Shown here one piece after another: positions 42,324 through 55,525 of a stretch of DNA of 64,000 nucleotides (position 1 is its first letter; the number at the start of each line of letters is the position of its first letter). Made by a program: the position numbers and the translations under genes. The notes beneath the pieces were generated by a model. It was not told the origin of the DNA, did no database searches, and saw nothing but the letters and a program-made list of their open reading frames with translations. This DNA comes from Niebla homalea (Eukaryota; Ascomycota; Lecanoromycetes; Lecanorales; Ramalinaceae), in NCBI GenBank assembly GCA_019925105.1, contig JAHGAU010000026.1:558001-622000 (forward strand). The letters are read 5' to 3'.

Positions 42324-44711
42324 ATGCCGAAATCGCATCAACTCTCCCTAACGACCTCATCGCAGCTTTCTTCTCCTGGCCTCCCTTCGGTCTTTGACAG
42401 CTACATCTGCAAAGAGCCTGTAGGCGACGCACATCTACTCATACATAATGGCCCTGATGAGTATACCGCCTTGGTGTCAACTCTACAGCGGTCCGCGGAG
42501 CACTTCACAGAAAGGAACCACCTGCGAACCCTTGAGCGGATACAGTTCGAGAAGGCTCGGCTGCACATGACCAAAGGCGAATGGAATCGAGCGCTTCGCA
42601 TTCTTGTGCCTCTCTGGCAGAATATCAGCTGGCGAAGATCCGGCTGGTGGCAATTGCTCCAACGAGTGGACCTGGCATTGCAAGAATGCGCAAGACACGT
42701 CAAAGATGCGGATACCTTGATTGCCGTGCAGTGTGAGCTGTTGAACCAATGTAGGTAAGCTAGTCCTCTACGGTATTGGTCTGTCTGACAAGACTCAGCC
42801 CTGACTCCAATACAGAACCAGCCTATCAACCTCGCAGATGCCGTGAAGGATATTGGACCTCTAGGAGCGAGGCCAAGGCCAAAACTGAGAGCCGAGAATT
42901 TACTCTCATGTGGTATGGCATCCAGGCTGTGAAATCATCTCCAGGCTCGGCACTGATTGTAGGCAGTCTCTACCGGCTTTGCCTTCGAGAGCAACGAGGG
43001 CCACGTGGGAATACCTTTGAAATCACAACTCGTGCTCACCTCCCATGCGTCGTCAGCATCACATCCGATTACCGTCCAGCAGATTCGTATTGCATTCGGA
43101 GGGGGTCTCAAGGACGTCCAGATCAACCATGACTCCAGCAACGAGTCAATTAGAAATCAGGGATCCATCATCCAAGAGCTTCAAGTTGAACAGGCTGGAT
43201 TACACGCCTCTCCAACTCCGACCAGCCCTGTGTCAACCGCGGCAGGTGCTTTACGTGCCGGATCAGCCAACCTTGAGCTTGCGCCCGGGGACGTCTGCAT
43301 CATTCTGCTGAGCGACATACCACGTGATGCTGGAGAGCTCGAAGTAAGCAGTATAACTATAATCTTTAATGAGGAGCAATTCGATCTCGAAATCCTCACC
43401 ACCGATAACGAGTACATGCAGCAAGAATACGTGATTGCCCACAATGGTTTGAACCGACGGGTGAGACACGTCAGTCATAGCAGCAGCGCTGCTAGAATCT
43501 TACCCAAACCTCCGAAACTGGAAGTTGAATTTTTCGGTCTAGAGAAGAATAATTTTGTCGATGAGAAGCTCATATTCCAGCTGAATATTGTAAATGGCGA
43601 GGATGACGCGATTGACATGGCTTTGGACGCTCGAATGGTGGAGGTCAAGGGCATTGCTCCAACGATAGCATGGATGTTGGATGATAATTCAGAGGATCCT
43701 CTATTGGATGATGCAGCTGGACGTAATGACGATATCAAGAAGAAGTTGGGAATTTTGACCGCCTCGCAAGCACTGTCTTCCAGAATGTCTCTTCAAGCGC
43801 CTCCCCTGCCTGGCGATTGTAAGCTGGAGATCGCAGGCTTGTATTTCCTCAAGTCGGACGCTGCTACGCCCGTTCGAAAGACCGTGAGCATTGAGTTGCA
43901 CTTCAATCAACCGTTCGAGACGACGACTGTCTTTACACCATTGATGCATCCTGACCCATGGCCGAGCTACTTTGTATCTGAAGATACTGAAGACGATGCT
44001 TGGAACTTTCAGAGAGATGAAGAACCTGATGGACTCATTCAAAGGTGGTCGGCGGTTGCCTCCATCAGATCTCTGACGTCTTTCGTCTTACAACTGAAGA
44101 GCGTGGAATTTCAGGTTGTTCATGTCGAGAATGAAGCAAAACTCACGAGCTGCGTCTATGCCCAAAAGCCTTTGGCAGAGTTGCCTCCAGACGATGTACG
44201 AGAGCATCATTTCAAGTTGGATTTCAGAAAATTGGATCTTGAAGACCGGCGTTCAAGCTTCATAGACTCACGCCTCAAGATAACATGGAGTCGAGAGGAC
44301 TCTTCTGCAAGACAGCCCACGATATCGTATCTAGCAGTGCCTGAATTGACAGTTGCTTTTGGAGAGCCTCGAGTGCTCGCGACTACGCAAGAACCATCAA
44401 GTTCGGCTGCCACTGTGCAGGTCGATTATACGATCGAAAATCCGTCCATTTATACTCTCTCATTTAACATTACGATGGAGACCAGTGATGAGTTTGCGTT
44501 CAGTGGCGCAAAGAGTGTCATTGTAAGATTGGTACCATTCAGCCGACATTCAGTACGTTATGCTCTACTTCCCCTGGTCAGGGATACGTGGATCACTCCC
44601 CAATTGAGAGTGTATGATACACAATTTCACAAGACGTTGAAAATTCAGGGGACGTCGGGAATGAGGAATGATAGGAAGGGCGTTGGTGTATGGGTCGGAG
44701 CGAATATCTGA
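42324..44711 (+). CDS. TRAPPC11: TRAPP subunit TRAPPC11 (gryzun), N-terminal half absent
   Basis: Exons 42324-42750, 42799-42909 and 42967-44711 give 760 aa. The start region already corresponds to the middle of TRAPPC11: LSSPGLPSVFDSYIC, then the TPR-like RILVPLWQNISWRRSGWWQLL (~residues 90-112). The C-terminal gryzun part follows with FAFESNEGHVGIPLKSQLVL, an Ig-like strand series (VQQIRIAFGGGLKDVQI; LEVEFFGLEKNNFVDEKLIFQLNIVN) and IENPSIYTLSFNITMETSDEFAFSGAKS near the end. Full-length fungal TRAPPC11 is about 1200 aa, with an N-terminal foie-gras domain. Here the 5' neighbour OPI3, on the opposite strand, begins 346 bp upstream, leaving no room for it. Role: ER-Golgi tethering and autophagy as part of TRAPP. 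Confidence 0.82.
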
Positions 44712-45058
44712 GAGACTATGGCGGTGCAAATGTGGCCGGTTGACCTCTTTACCATGTCTGTCACCGGCTTTGTTCAATTGTAAGATGATTTCAAGCAAGG
44801 CATATTTGACATGCATGGTCAAGCCACCCCCAGAAAATCAGATCGGAGCCCGAAAGCTTGGCACCTGGCCTCGTGGATTTGACAACGTAAATGCCCTGTG
44901 TGCCCCTCCATACATTCGTTCAATGGCATTGACAGAGCCAAAGTGTCCATGAAGCTTATTGTTATCCTTTAAACAAGTCATAGCGCTTGGTATGGCGTTC
45001 TTGGGAAGTTACTGAAAAAGATCATACCTTCTAGCAGCACTTTGCCGCAATATGAGCC
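44712..45058. other. Short spacer between tandem genes
   Basis: 347 bp holding the TRAPPC11 3' region and the promoter of the UBTD1-like gene. No other signal. Confidence 0.45.
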
Positions 45059-46049
45059 ATGGTGAGTAGCAAGGAACCCGTTCTTCCTAAGTAGATGCCA
45101 ATCAACGCCTGCTTCATGTATTCACGTGTTCTGAGGACGTTTGATCTAGGGCTGTTGTGCTTCGAAGCCTCAAAATGAGGGCCAAAACTTTCCTTATGAT
45201 GCTCAAGGCCTAGAGGACTCTTCATCGCGGGCTATCACCACCGAATCCAACCAGCCTCTCGAGATCACGACATCGCACGCTTCCAGAGCGCTGCCAACCA
45301 CAGGCTCAAGATCGAGCCGTCATCGAAGACATACAGCGCCCAACGAGCAGATTAATGCGCCGCTACGCCAGCACGTTTGGACTTCGAAACGGCAGTGGAC
45401 GAGGCCACAGCTCGACAAGGAACGCCGCGAATTCTTTGAGACCCGCGTCACCGGTCACGCCGAGATCTGGGCGACTCTCAAATCCGTTACTGAGTTGCTA
45501 GCAGACGGTGACACGGCCACCGCGCAAACGATTGCCGATGCTGCTGGAATCACAGTGCCAACGGGAGACCTGAAGAACGGCGTGTACGACGAGGTGGGCA
45601 ACCTGTACCAATTGCCAGCACACATCATCAGCGACCCGCAGAACATTGTCGTAGACTCGGCAAAGGAGGAGGCAAGAGGCGAAACCAGTGTGGAAGCTAC
45701 CGAGGACGAGGATGAGCTAGAGAGAAAGAGAGACGACAAGGGAAAAGCGGTGATTGTCGAGGCCGACTCCGTCAAGGTCAAAGCAAGGCTCAGCGACGGT
45801 AGCGGGCCAGATGTGATCGTTAGTGTGGGTAAGGATCAGGCTGTCCGAAGTGTGATCAGGGGGGTTCGAGAGGAGGCCAACGTGAGTAACATATCTATAT
45901 ATTCGAGCTTACATTGACCAGGTGCACAGATCACCGGCGAGGGTCAGATCAGAATCGCCTACATGGGTAAGATTTTGAAGGAGAACAAGAGTCTTGAGTC
46001 GCAAGGTTGGCGCGATGGGCATGTTGTCAATGCGTTAGTATTTACATAA
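45059..46049 (+). CDS. UBTD1-like ubiquitin-domain protein, N-myristoylation type
   Basis: Exons 45059-45061 (only the ATG), 45150-45881 and 45930-46049 give 284 aa. The 88-nt first intron (GTGAGT...ATCTAG) joins ATG to GGC TGT TGT, producing MGCCASKP: Gly2 for myristoylation and Cys3/Cys4 for palmitoylation, as in animal UBTD1/2 (MGNC/MGGC). The N-terminal ubiquitin-binding-type domain follows (~residues 55-170: PLRQHVWTSKRQWTRPQLDKERREFF, GHAEIWATLKSV, ITVPTGDL, YDELGN-like YDEVGNLYQLP). After an acidic linker, the C-terminal ubiquitin-like fold (~200-284) includes VIVSVGKDQAVRSVIRGVREEAN and IRIAYMGKILKENKSLESQGW. UBTD proteins help couple E2 enzymes and E3 ligases at membranes; the fungal role is not established. 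Confidence 0.85.
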
Positions 46050-46828
46050 GGTCTCTAACGATATCGCCCTTGGCGTTTGGGAGAGCGGTATGAGAGCAAT
46101 TGCCTCTACCGGCATGTATATAGGTCACGCGAGCCCCTCCAAAAGGACGTTCAAGGTTTTTACCTTGGCATGGGTACGAATGGGTACGACTGTACAATCT
46201 GTACTATAATGTGCTGTTTAGGATGGAGGCTTTCGGATTAACCTGGCCCATGCAATGACGCTTTACGCATCATGATGCTGATGTAGTGCCGTGCTGGTAG
46301 TAGTAGACTTAGTCAATCTCCATTGATAACCTTATGCGGTTGCAACTTTAAGGCAGATACCGTACCGTAGAAATTCCATCCATGGTTGTTAGGTTGTTTC
46401 AATCATGTGGCGTATGTGGCAGAGGAGCGGCTATTTTTGTCTTCAAACGCTCAATCTGTTTCAGAGGGGCTCCAACGCTAGGTCAAAAAGGGCTCTAGGC
46501 TGATCCCAATTCCCAAGACGCAAGTAATGTTCTTACCTTTCCAACCCCTCGAACGCTCTTTTAGAACCATAACAAAAGCTTCAAATTGACTGACCCCATT
46601 CGATCGCTACGACCTAAATAGGCGGACGCACAAAAGACTTGTGCTTTAGCTTTTCAGAATCGCCCTATTCATAAGGAAAGTACGGCGGAATCTTTAATAC
46701 GTATTAGTCACGCTTCTGTCCTCGCGCCACCGTCGAGGATGCTAGTCTTTTCTCGATGACAAATTCTGCCCTGAAGATGGGCACGGAAGATCTCGTCGAC
46801 TTCGAGGTCCCGTGAGCAGCGCTTCACG
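46050..46828. other. Spacer and CCH1 promoter region
   Basis: 779 bp. No coding or repeat structure is visible. Confidence 0.45.
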
Positions 46829-49800
46829 ATGGCCTCCAATCGCTCTCCTCCATACGTACCCCCTAGGCGCGAGTCTATACCCTTACAAGATTGGTCGCGA
46901 CCACCAGATAGGAGTGTCACCGAAGAAACGAGGACTCGGCATACTAGAACTCCAAGTGGACGGGCTAGAGAACGTTTGAGTCGGAGCTTGCGCTTTCAAG
47001 GTAGTCTCAACACTGGCTATGAGCGTGTCCGCGAGTCATCTCCTACGCGGGGTCAACCAACAGGTCTACCCCATGTAACCACCCCAAGGAATGCCTATCA
47101 GAATCCGGCTCCTTTCGAAGATGGAGAGGTATCGCCGGTCAATGCTGCCGCATTTCAGAACGCCATGGGTGGGATGGGTGATATTGGCCTTAGCTTCCAA
47201 CCAGCCTACGAGCCAGAACCTCTGGGGCCTTCAAGACCGCCGCCTGGCAAACGAAGAAGCACGCTGAATGCTATTTCCGAGAGGGACGACATGCCTACAT
47301 TCATCATGCCAGACACGCATAGCGCCCAGGATCCAGAGCAAGACGGTTATAATTACCGCCAGGACTCCGATAGAACTCCTTTGACCGATGAGAGATTTCT
47401 GCAACCCATTAGTGGCTCCCATCTTAATACGACGCCCGCCTCAGGTCCTAGCAGAATAGGTTCGAGGCTTGGCGACGATCTTCCCAATATGGAAAATGGA
47501 AATGCGGGACGACCGATATCCACGCTGAGCTCGAGATCTCTATCAGTGAATCCGAGTGCGTCGCCATTGTCAAGAGCCGGGACGATCATGAGGAAGATGT
47601 CTCAACGTGTAGTCAACTTAAGCAATGAGCCGGATCCGGTCGAGCGTGATATGCGTCAAGAACGTCAAGATCGAGAGGAACGAGAAAGTAAAGAAGCCAG
47701 GATGCAAGAACCACCTTCACTTCCCGCCATGCAAGGTTATGCGCATGATGAGAGATCAAATTCGCCATTGCCTTTCGAAAAAGCTCATCCATCAGTCTCC
47801 TCCTTCGAGGCTAAATCAAACCAGTGGCAGCCTCCACCAAACCCCTTAAAAGGGAGATCTCTCAGTCTCTTCGGCCCGGAGAGTTGGCTGCGGTTGAAGC
47901 TCTGTGATATGCTGGTTCATCCAATCACAGAACCAACTATATTACTTCTGATTGTCATCCAGACGATTCTTTTGACGGTGGACTCCGCACGCAGGATTCA
48001 ATACAATGGCAGATCTTCCAATTGGCAATCATCCTGGGTCAGTTATGGCCTGTTGGTGCTCTTCGTATTATACACCATCGAGATTGTTGCTCGAATTATT
48101 GTGTCTGGCCTGGTCAAGAATGCCAACGAGTACAGCACCGTGGACAGTAGCCTCACTACAATCGCTGCGCTTCGTGAACGAGTGCAACTGTTCTTCGGTC
48201 CACAAAGGCAGAACTCGACTAGGGCCGCGGCCAATAGAGCTGATCCAGGTCAATCAATTCTCCGGTCCTTCACGAACGTTCAGATGCTGCCAGACCAGTC
48301 AGGCAACTCGCGCCAGGCGCAAAGGATCCGCCTCGCTAGACGAGCCTTCCTACGCCATGGCTTCAACAGGCTGGACTTTGTTGCCGTCACCTCCTTCTGG
48401 GTTTTCTTTGTACTTTCTCTGACCTCCATCCAGGCGAAAGACCACATCTACATATTTCAGATGCTGAGCTGTCTCAGGATCCTGAGGCTCCTGGGACTCA
48501 CCAGCGGGACTGCAGTAATTTTGCGAAGTCTGAAGAAAGCGGCGCCCTTGCTGGTGAATGTTGCCTTTCTCATCGGCTTCTTCTGGCTTCTGTTTGCTAT
48601 CATTGGCATTCAAGCCTTCAAATCTTCTTTTAGGCGCCATTGTGTTTGGTACTCAAACATTGAGGAAGCACGGTACCAGACGCTAACGAATCGTCCAATT
48701 ACTGTGTCTAACTTTTCGACACTTCAATTGTGCGGTGGGTACTTGAATGAGAGTACTGGGAAAGAATCACCCTGGCTCCGTCCCAATCTTAATGACACGG
48801 GTGCCAGCACGCACAAGGGGTATCTCTGTCCAAGAGGCTCACTTTGTGTCGAAGGTGACGGACCCTACAACGGCACCGTCAGCTTTGACAACGTGCTCCA
48901 TTCGTTACAATTGGTGTTCGTGATAATGAGCGCCAATACCTTCTCGGATTTGATGTACTATACCATGGACAGCGATTTCTTGGCCGCAGCACTGTTCTTC
49001 GCGTTTGGTATCGTCATCATGAGTTTTTGGCTGATGAATCTGCTGGTAGCAGTCATCACCTCCTCATTTCAAGTCATCCGGGAGGAAAGTAAGACAAGCG
49101 CTTTTGCGAAAGATGATGAGCAATTCCTAATTGATGATGACGAACCAGACCCCATCCGGTCAAGTCCTTTGAAGCGACTTTATGACAAGACTTCCTGGCT
49201 CTGGATTGCTATCATTCTCTTCGACCTATTGGTCATGTGCTTGAGAAGCTCCACAATGAGTGCTAGCCGTAGGAACTTTATCAAGGACACCGAAACGATA
49301 GTGACAATCATTCTGGTGGGCGAAATTGTTGCACGCTTCTGCTCAGACTGGAGAAATTTCCATCGACAGCGCTGCAATTGGGTCGATTTAGGTCTTGCCG
49401 TAATAACCGCTATCATTCAGATTCCGCCAATACGTAACTCTGGACAGCCTTATGAATGGTTGACATTCTTTCCGATCATCAGAATATATCGTGTCGTTCT
49501 AGCCATTCCCATAACGAGAGACCTCATCAAAAAGGTTTTGGGGAACGTGACCGGTCTGCTGAACCTGATTGTATTTGTGTTCCTCATCACGTTCTTGACC
49601 GCGATCTTCGCCGTCCAGATATTTCGAGGGGAGTTTCCGGCCTCAGATATTGCGGAAGGGACCAATCACATCACCTTTTCGGACATCTACAACTCCTTCA
49701 TTGGCATGTATCAAGTCTTGTCCAGCGAAAATTGGACCATCTTGATGTACAATGCCACGAATTACGAATATCCTTGGAGTACATCCTGGATAGGTGCTGC

Positions 49801-52800
49801 CTTCTTCGTATTATGGTTCATCCTGGCGAACTTTATCATACTGAATATGTTCATTGCCGTCATTCAAGAAAACTTCGACGTATCGGAGGACGAGAAACGT
49901 TTGCAGCAAGTCAAGGCGTTCCTGCAACAAAAAGAACTTGGTGGCTCTTCTGAGGGTAATTTGTCACTATTGACGATCTTCAAATTCGGAAGAGATCAGA
50001 GTAGGCATCGGGATCCGCTGGACTACGGACAAGCCACTATGGAAATGCTACTCCAAGAGGCTGTATTTCGAGACTTTCTTGACGAGCAGATGGAGCCAAT
50101 GGAAGAGCTACATGACGATGATGGGACACTCATTGAACGCCCATCTGGGCCAGTCAAACCAGGCGTTCTGTCATCATGGTACTCTCGGATCTTGGGTCTT
50201 CTAGGCGATCGCGAGCCAAATCCATTCTACTCAAAAACGACCTTCTTTCGAGGCGCCAAGGAGCAAGATATCCGTACAAGAGCTCGCGAGGTAGCCTCAA
50301 CTGCAGAGAATCGAAAGCATGAACAGCAACAGTACCTCCAAAAACATCCGACCTACAACGTATCTCTCTTCTGCTTTTCGCCTAATCATCCTCTTCGAAA
50401 ATTCTGCCAAAAGATAGTGGGGCCGGGTCGCGGGCACCAACGCATTGACGGAGTCAGTCCTTACAAGCCGGTCTGGTACGGATTTTCTGCGTTCATCTAT
50501 ACAGCAATTGTGGCCATGGTAATACTCGCATGTGTGTCGACGCCACTATACCAGAGAGAATACTTCAAAGATCGCGGCCATTATGACTCCCGCAATTGGT
50601 TCACCTGGACTGACATGGGATTTGCCGCCCTATTCAGTCTTGAAGCCCTGATCAAGGTAGTAGCAGATGGGTTCTTCTGGACACCGAATGCTTATTTCCG
50701 AGGGTCGTGGGGATTCATCGATGGCATTGTACTGGCGACACTGTGGATCAACGTCATCACATCCCTGTACAATGATGGTGCGGTCTCTAGGGCTGTTGGT
50801 GCCTTCAAAGCGCTGAGGGCATTGAGGCTACTAAACGTCAGTGATAGTGCCCGGGACACATTCCACTCCGTGATCATCCTTGGTGGCTGGAAAGTGCTCT
50901 CCGCGGCCTTTGTCTCCTTGAGTCTTCTGTTTCCTTTTGCCATCTATGGCCTCAACCTCTTCAATGGGCAGATGCTCAATTGCAATGATAACAATATACA
51001 GAATCTGACAGATTGTGTTGGGGAGTACTATAGTACGCCCTTCAACAACCCCGCCTGGCCAGTACTTGCTCCAAGGCAAGTGGCAAACGACTACTACAAT
51101 TTCGACGATTTTGGGAGCTCCCTCAGCATCCTTTTCCAAATTGTGTCTCAAGAGGGGTGGACCGATGTGATGTGGAGTGCAATGTCTATTACTGGCCGTG
51201 GGACACCACTGCAGGACTATGCCACCCAAGGGAACGCGATCTTCTTCATCATTTTCAATTTACTTGGAGCTGTCTTCGTCTTGACTTTGTTTGTCTCTGT
51301 ATTCATGCGCAACTACACGGAGCAGACAGGTGTGGCTTTCTTGACTGCTGATCAACGATCATGGCTTGAACTCCGGAAGCTTCTGCGACAGATATCACCA
51401 TCCAAAAGGCCTTCCAAGAAGTCCGAGGAGGGATGGCGAGGCTGGTGTTACAGAATAGCCGTTAAGAAACGAGGCAAATGGCATAGACTTCTCACCCTCA
51501 TACTCTTTCTACATCTGGTGCTGCTGATTCTGGAATGGTATCCAGAGCCTGATCAATGGAGGCGCGCTAGGGGTAAATTCCTCCTGTGTCAGAGCTGGCA
51601 TCTATCCGTGCTGACATGACCTAGATTATACATTCCTAGCTTTCACGGTCTTCTACATCGCCAATGTCATCGTTCGCATCATAGGCCTTACATGGAAACG
51701 TTTCCGGAAAAGCTCATGGGACTTGTACTCGATCTTCGCCATTACTGGTACGGTCATTACCACGCTCCTCGATCTTTCATCCTACCACAACATGCTATAT
51801 GCCCAATTGCACAAGTTCTTCCTCGTGTCGATAGCGTTGCTGCTGATACCTCGCAACAACCAATTGGATCAACTATTCAAAACCGCGGCCGCTTCCTTGA
51901 GCGCCATTGGCAACCTAATGGCGACATGGTTCGTTTTGTTCCTTGTCTATGCGATTGCGCTTACCCAGACATTGGGCCTAACGAGGTTTGGGAGTAACGA
52001 GACTGGGAACCTCAACTTCCGTAACGTACCCAAAGCTCTCATACTACTATTTCGTATGAGTTGCGGGGAAGGCTGGAACGCGATCATGGAAGACTTTGCT
52101 ACAATTGCGTATCCTAATTGCAACATTGGGGGCGAGTTTTACGAAAGCGATTGTGGCAGCGCGGCATGGGCTCGAACTCTTTTCATTTCTTGGAACATAT
52201 TAAGCATGTACATCTTTGTCAGCTTGTTCGTGTCTTTAATTTACGAGAGCTTTTCCTATGTGTACCAAAGGAGCAGCGGGATTTCTCGTCTGGACAGAAA
52301 GGAAATTCGCAAGTTCAAGCAAGCGTGGGCAACATTTGATCCGGAGGGGACCGGCTACATTCCAAAGGATGTATTTCCTAGGCTTCTTGGTGAACTCTCT
52401 GGGGTCTTTGAAATGCGCATTTACGCAGGTGGTGATCATTCGGTACACCGAATTCTTGAAAACTGCCAAAACGATGTTCAAAAAAACGATAGTCCACCCC
52501 CTGGTGTCGTTCACGGTGTTGATCTGGCCGAATTGAACAGACAGCTTCGGATGATTGATGTGGACGACATACGCCGCCGCCGAAATCGAATGGAGATCTT
52601 CTATCAGGAGATCATGGGCTCGGCGGACAGCAGACGTGGCGTCAACTTCACGTCATGTCTCATGATTCTGGCTCACTACAACATCATCTCTGACAGCAAA
52701 TCTCTACGACTGGAGGAATATCTTCGTCGTCGTGCCCGGTTGAAACGCGTGGAGGAAGAAGTGCGACGCCGCGTTGTCTCTGGCTTCTTCGACATGATGT

Positions 52801-53447
52801 ATTGGTTCCGAATCTTTCGAGCACGCAACGATTTCCGCCAATCGGCTCGCATGGTCCATGTACCTCAGTTTCAGTTTTCGGTGCCAGAGATCTTTGTTGA
52901 CGACCAGGACGCCAATCTTAGTCCGCAGCGAGAAAACTTTGAAGGGCCATCTGGGGATATTCATGGGGCTTCGCAGCAGGACGGAACCTTGATGAGGTCA
53001 TCGCTTGACGCCAGCGGGATGCGGCACCGCAGCAACTCGCACGGCGAATCACCGCACCGCTCTGATGGCAGCCCCGGGCTCAGTCCCCAGCTTGGACCGA
53101 GCCTTTGGCCAGGAGGACGCTCGCCGAGTCAACGTTCGCCCACGCTGTCGCCTCACCATTCTCCCTCGGTATCAGCCGAGAGCGGACACTTTAACTGGAG
53201 CCTGTCGCCGTCGCAGGCGGCAACGAGCTTTGATGGACCAATGGACAGTCTGAGTCCGTCGGGTGGCAGAAGCAGAGCTACCAGTTCGGTAGGCGCGGAC
53301 AATGTGATTGATGTCTTTGATAACAGCGCTTGGGGGGAGAGTATTCGGAGAAGCTTTACGCACAGGAGAAGTGGCACTACACGGAATACCAGGGGCACCT
53401 TGAGGCGAAGGAGAGATAGAGGGGATAGACCAGATCCGCTGCCATAA
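46829..53447 (+). CDS. CCH1: High-affinity calcium channel pore subunit CCH1
   Basis: Exons 46829-51572 and 51625-53447 give 2188 aa; one 52-nt intron (GTAAAT...CCTAG). Four six-helix voltage-channel repeats start near residues 351, 784, 1214 and 1552. Their pore loops read FVIMSANTFSDLM (~695), YQVLSSENWTILM (~962), FQIVSQEGWTDVM (~1435) and FRMSCGEGWNAIM (~1720). The selectivity position is thus Asn in repeat I and Glu in II-IV. S4 Arg/Lys spacing is weak in I and III. An EF-hand-like segment follows repeat IV (~1810: ATFDPEGTGYIPKDVF), then a Ser/Pro/His-rich tail. The N-terminal 350 residues are disordered and phosphosite-like. Cch1 works with Mid1 at the plasma membrane to admit Ca2+ on ER stress, pheromone or cold; Mid1 is not in this window. 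It is the largest gene here. Confidence 0.97.
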
Positions 53448-55525
53448 AAGCTGGCAGAGGGTTTACTTTGACGACTCATGATTACGAAATAGGCCAAGGC
53501 CGGTATAGCACTCAAAAGCGCGGTTTTGGTGGGAGCATGACCTATGGAGCAGAGATGGGCATGAATTGGTGTATTAATATTGCATTGCGATGGGCGTCTA
53601 GACCAAAAATGTGTATAGTGAGGCATGGCGATGGCTCGGATGAGTGAGCGGGCAAATGGCCGGCGAGCCAGATGCAAAGATACCACGTCTGTAGTTACCT
53701 CATAGTGATGTGATCTTGTGAACACAATTCACTCCTAGTACATACGAAGGGTTGAGTCTCGAAAATGCAGGAAGTGCCACTGTAGAGGGTTTCCAGACGT
53801 CAATGGATGGACTCACAAATGGCCAATCAGGGGTAAAGTGGCCAAGCCCTTTGTTGGCTAAATGGTAACGGGCAAGAATATGACAGCCTCTCTCCAGCCC
53901 CAGCCCAATCCATATTAATATATAGAAGTTCCAGGTGAACCGGGAAGATCCCAGCTACATTTTTGGCACCACGCAGCAGTGCTTATCCAAATTGTACATC
54001 AGTGTGATCTGACTGCGCGCACACAGTCACACACACCCAATCTCGCCAGTTTCATCGCCAATCGGCTGCAAGCGCTGGTGCTGTTTCGGGGTCGGAGATG
54101 TGCCATTTCGGTGCCTGAAACTGGTGAAACAGCCGATTCGAGCTCCTGCAACAACAAAGAAATAAGAAATCATCAGGGCGAACCTTTGACCTTCCACGTT
54201 CTTTCTCCACCAATCTCTGTCCGCTGTCACCAGTCTAGGAAACCCCTGGACGAATGACTATGTGGGTGGTCAGCATGCTTTCCTCCTTGTCGCGTTGTCG
54301 CCGCGCAACCAAACAGGTGTGGTGGGTGTCTCCAGCGGCTTTCAATCGTCCCATTGTTGAGGCTCATTCGTCTGTCTGTTTAACAATAATCTCGTCTACT
54401 GTTGCGCCCAGTCTGCGCCCACTGCTTTTCATCCGCCTCCTCGTTGGAGTAGGACAGACTGCAATGGCGCTGGGGCGAAGTGACCACGTTGTAAGACATA
54501 TAACTCCTGTAAGGATGCCGGAAGGTGATGAGCTTATGGATTTACGGGCGTGCCACATCCCTACACCCAGCCTCCGACATGTTTTGAAAAGGTTTGATTA
54601 AATCTCCATTCATTATTGTTTAGCTGCTTTCAAAAGCAAAAAGAGACTCTGCTTGATAAAACATGTGCTGTCTCCTGCCGTCCTTGTTTGTCTTCGAATT
54701 CCCTTCGAGCAAAAATCTATCTTTCCTAAGTCCCAAGAAAAGTCTCCCTCTACTTCCTTCCGCTATTTTTATCATCGAGGACAATTTCTGTCTTCTTGTT
54801 CGCTCGGGGGTAGACCCCCAAAAACAGACTTTAGAGAAAAGAGATCGTGTGGGCTTCCATATCCTGATTCGCGCCGCGCCAGCCAGATCGCTTTCGGCGA
54901 TTTGTCCCCCAAACCCTTAACGATTGACTGCTGCGCTTCTGCCGCGTCCGGGCGACCTAACCCCTATCCGCGCACCACAGGTTATTTTTGAAACCTTTGA
55001 TCGGGGGAAGCTTGGGCACATCTTGCCGCGAGGGAGGGGCGTGTTTGGAACTTTGGACGAGACAAGTGTCATTCGTTTGAGAAACCGCTTGTAGTTCAAC
55101 AGAAAGACTACTCGTGGCATCTCCATTTATTATCAGTCTGGAGAAGGATCTTTTCTCTATAACATCTACGAAGCCTCCAATCCTCGGCTGGAACAGTCAA
55201 CCATCATATTCCCCTACCGGAGGCCGACTTGAAACGTTTTTCATCTTCTATTCAGAAACACTCCATCTCTCGTGTTCCCATTCAATCTTCCGTTTCGCCC
55301 GTCCTAGCCGGATTTCAAATCTCCAGGGTCTTTTGAGCTACTGATCCAGCTCACCTGATATCTATTCCACCCGTGACGACCCTATTCGGCCACCGAAGTG
55401 ACTCAGCATTACCGCTTCGAGCCGGGCACATTGGAATCATCACACTCTGTCAGCAAGCCCTGCGCCAACCTCTAGGCCCGCCAGGATCGATCAGCAACGT
55501 CAATCGAGATATACAAAATATAAAG
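53448..55525. other. 2.1-kb spacer with a long pyrimidine-rich leader
   Basis: No gene is supported. 54620-55520 is rich in C/T tracts and looks like promoter plus long 5' leader of the gene at 55526. Frames at 54254-54601 (+) and 53153-53725 (-, antisense to the CCH1 tail) have chance composition. Confidence 0.45.

Noticed and set aside
53153..53725. 190-codon frame antisense to the CCH1 tail
   Set aside because: It is a shadow of the Ser/Pro/Arg-rich coding strand; its Leu/Ser/Arg-rich content follows from that.
54254..54601. 115-codon plus-strand frame
   Set aside because: Lies in the leader-like region before the Ser/Arg-rich gene and shows chance composition.
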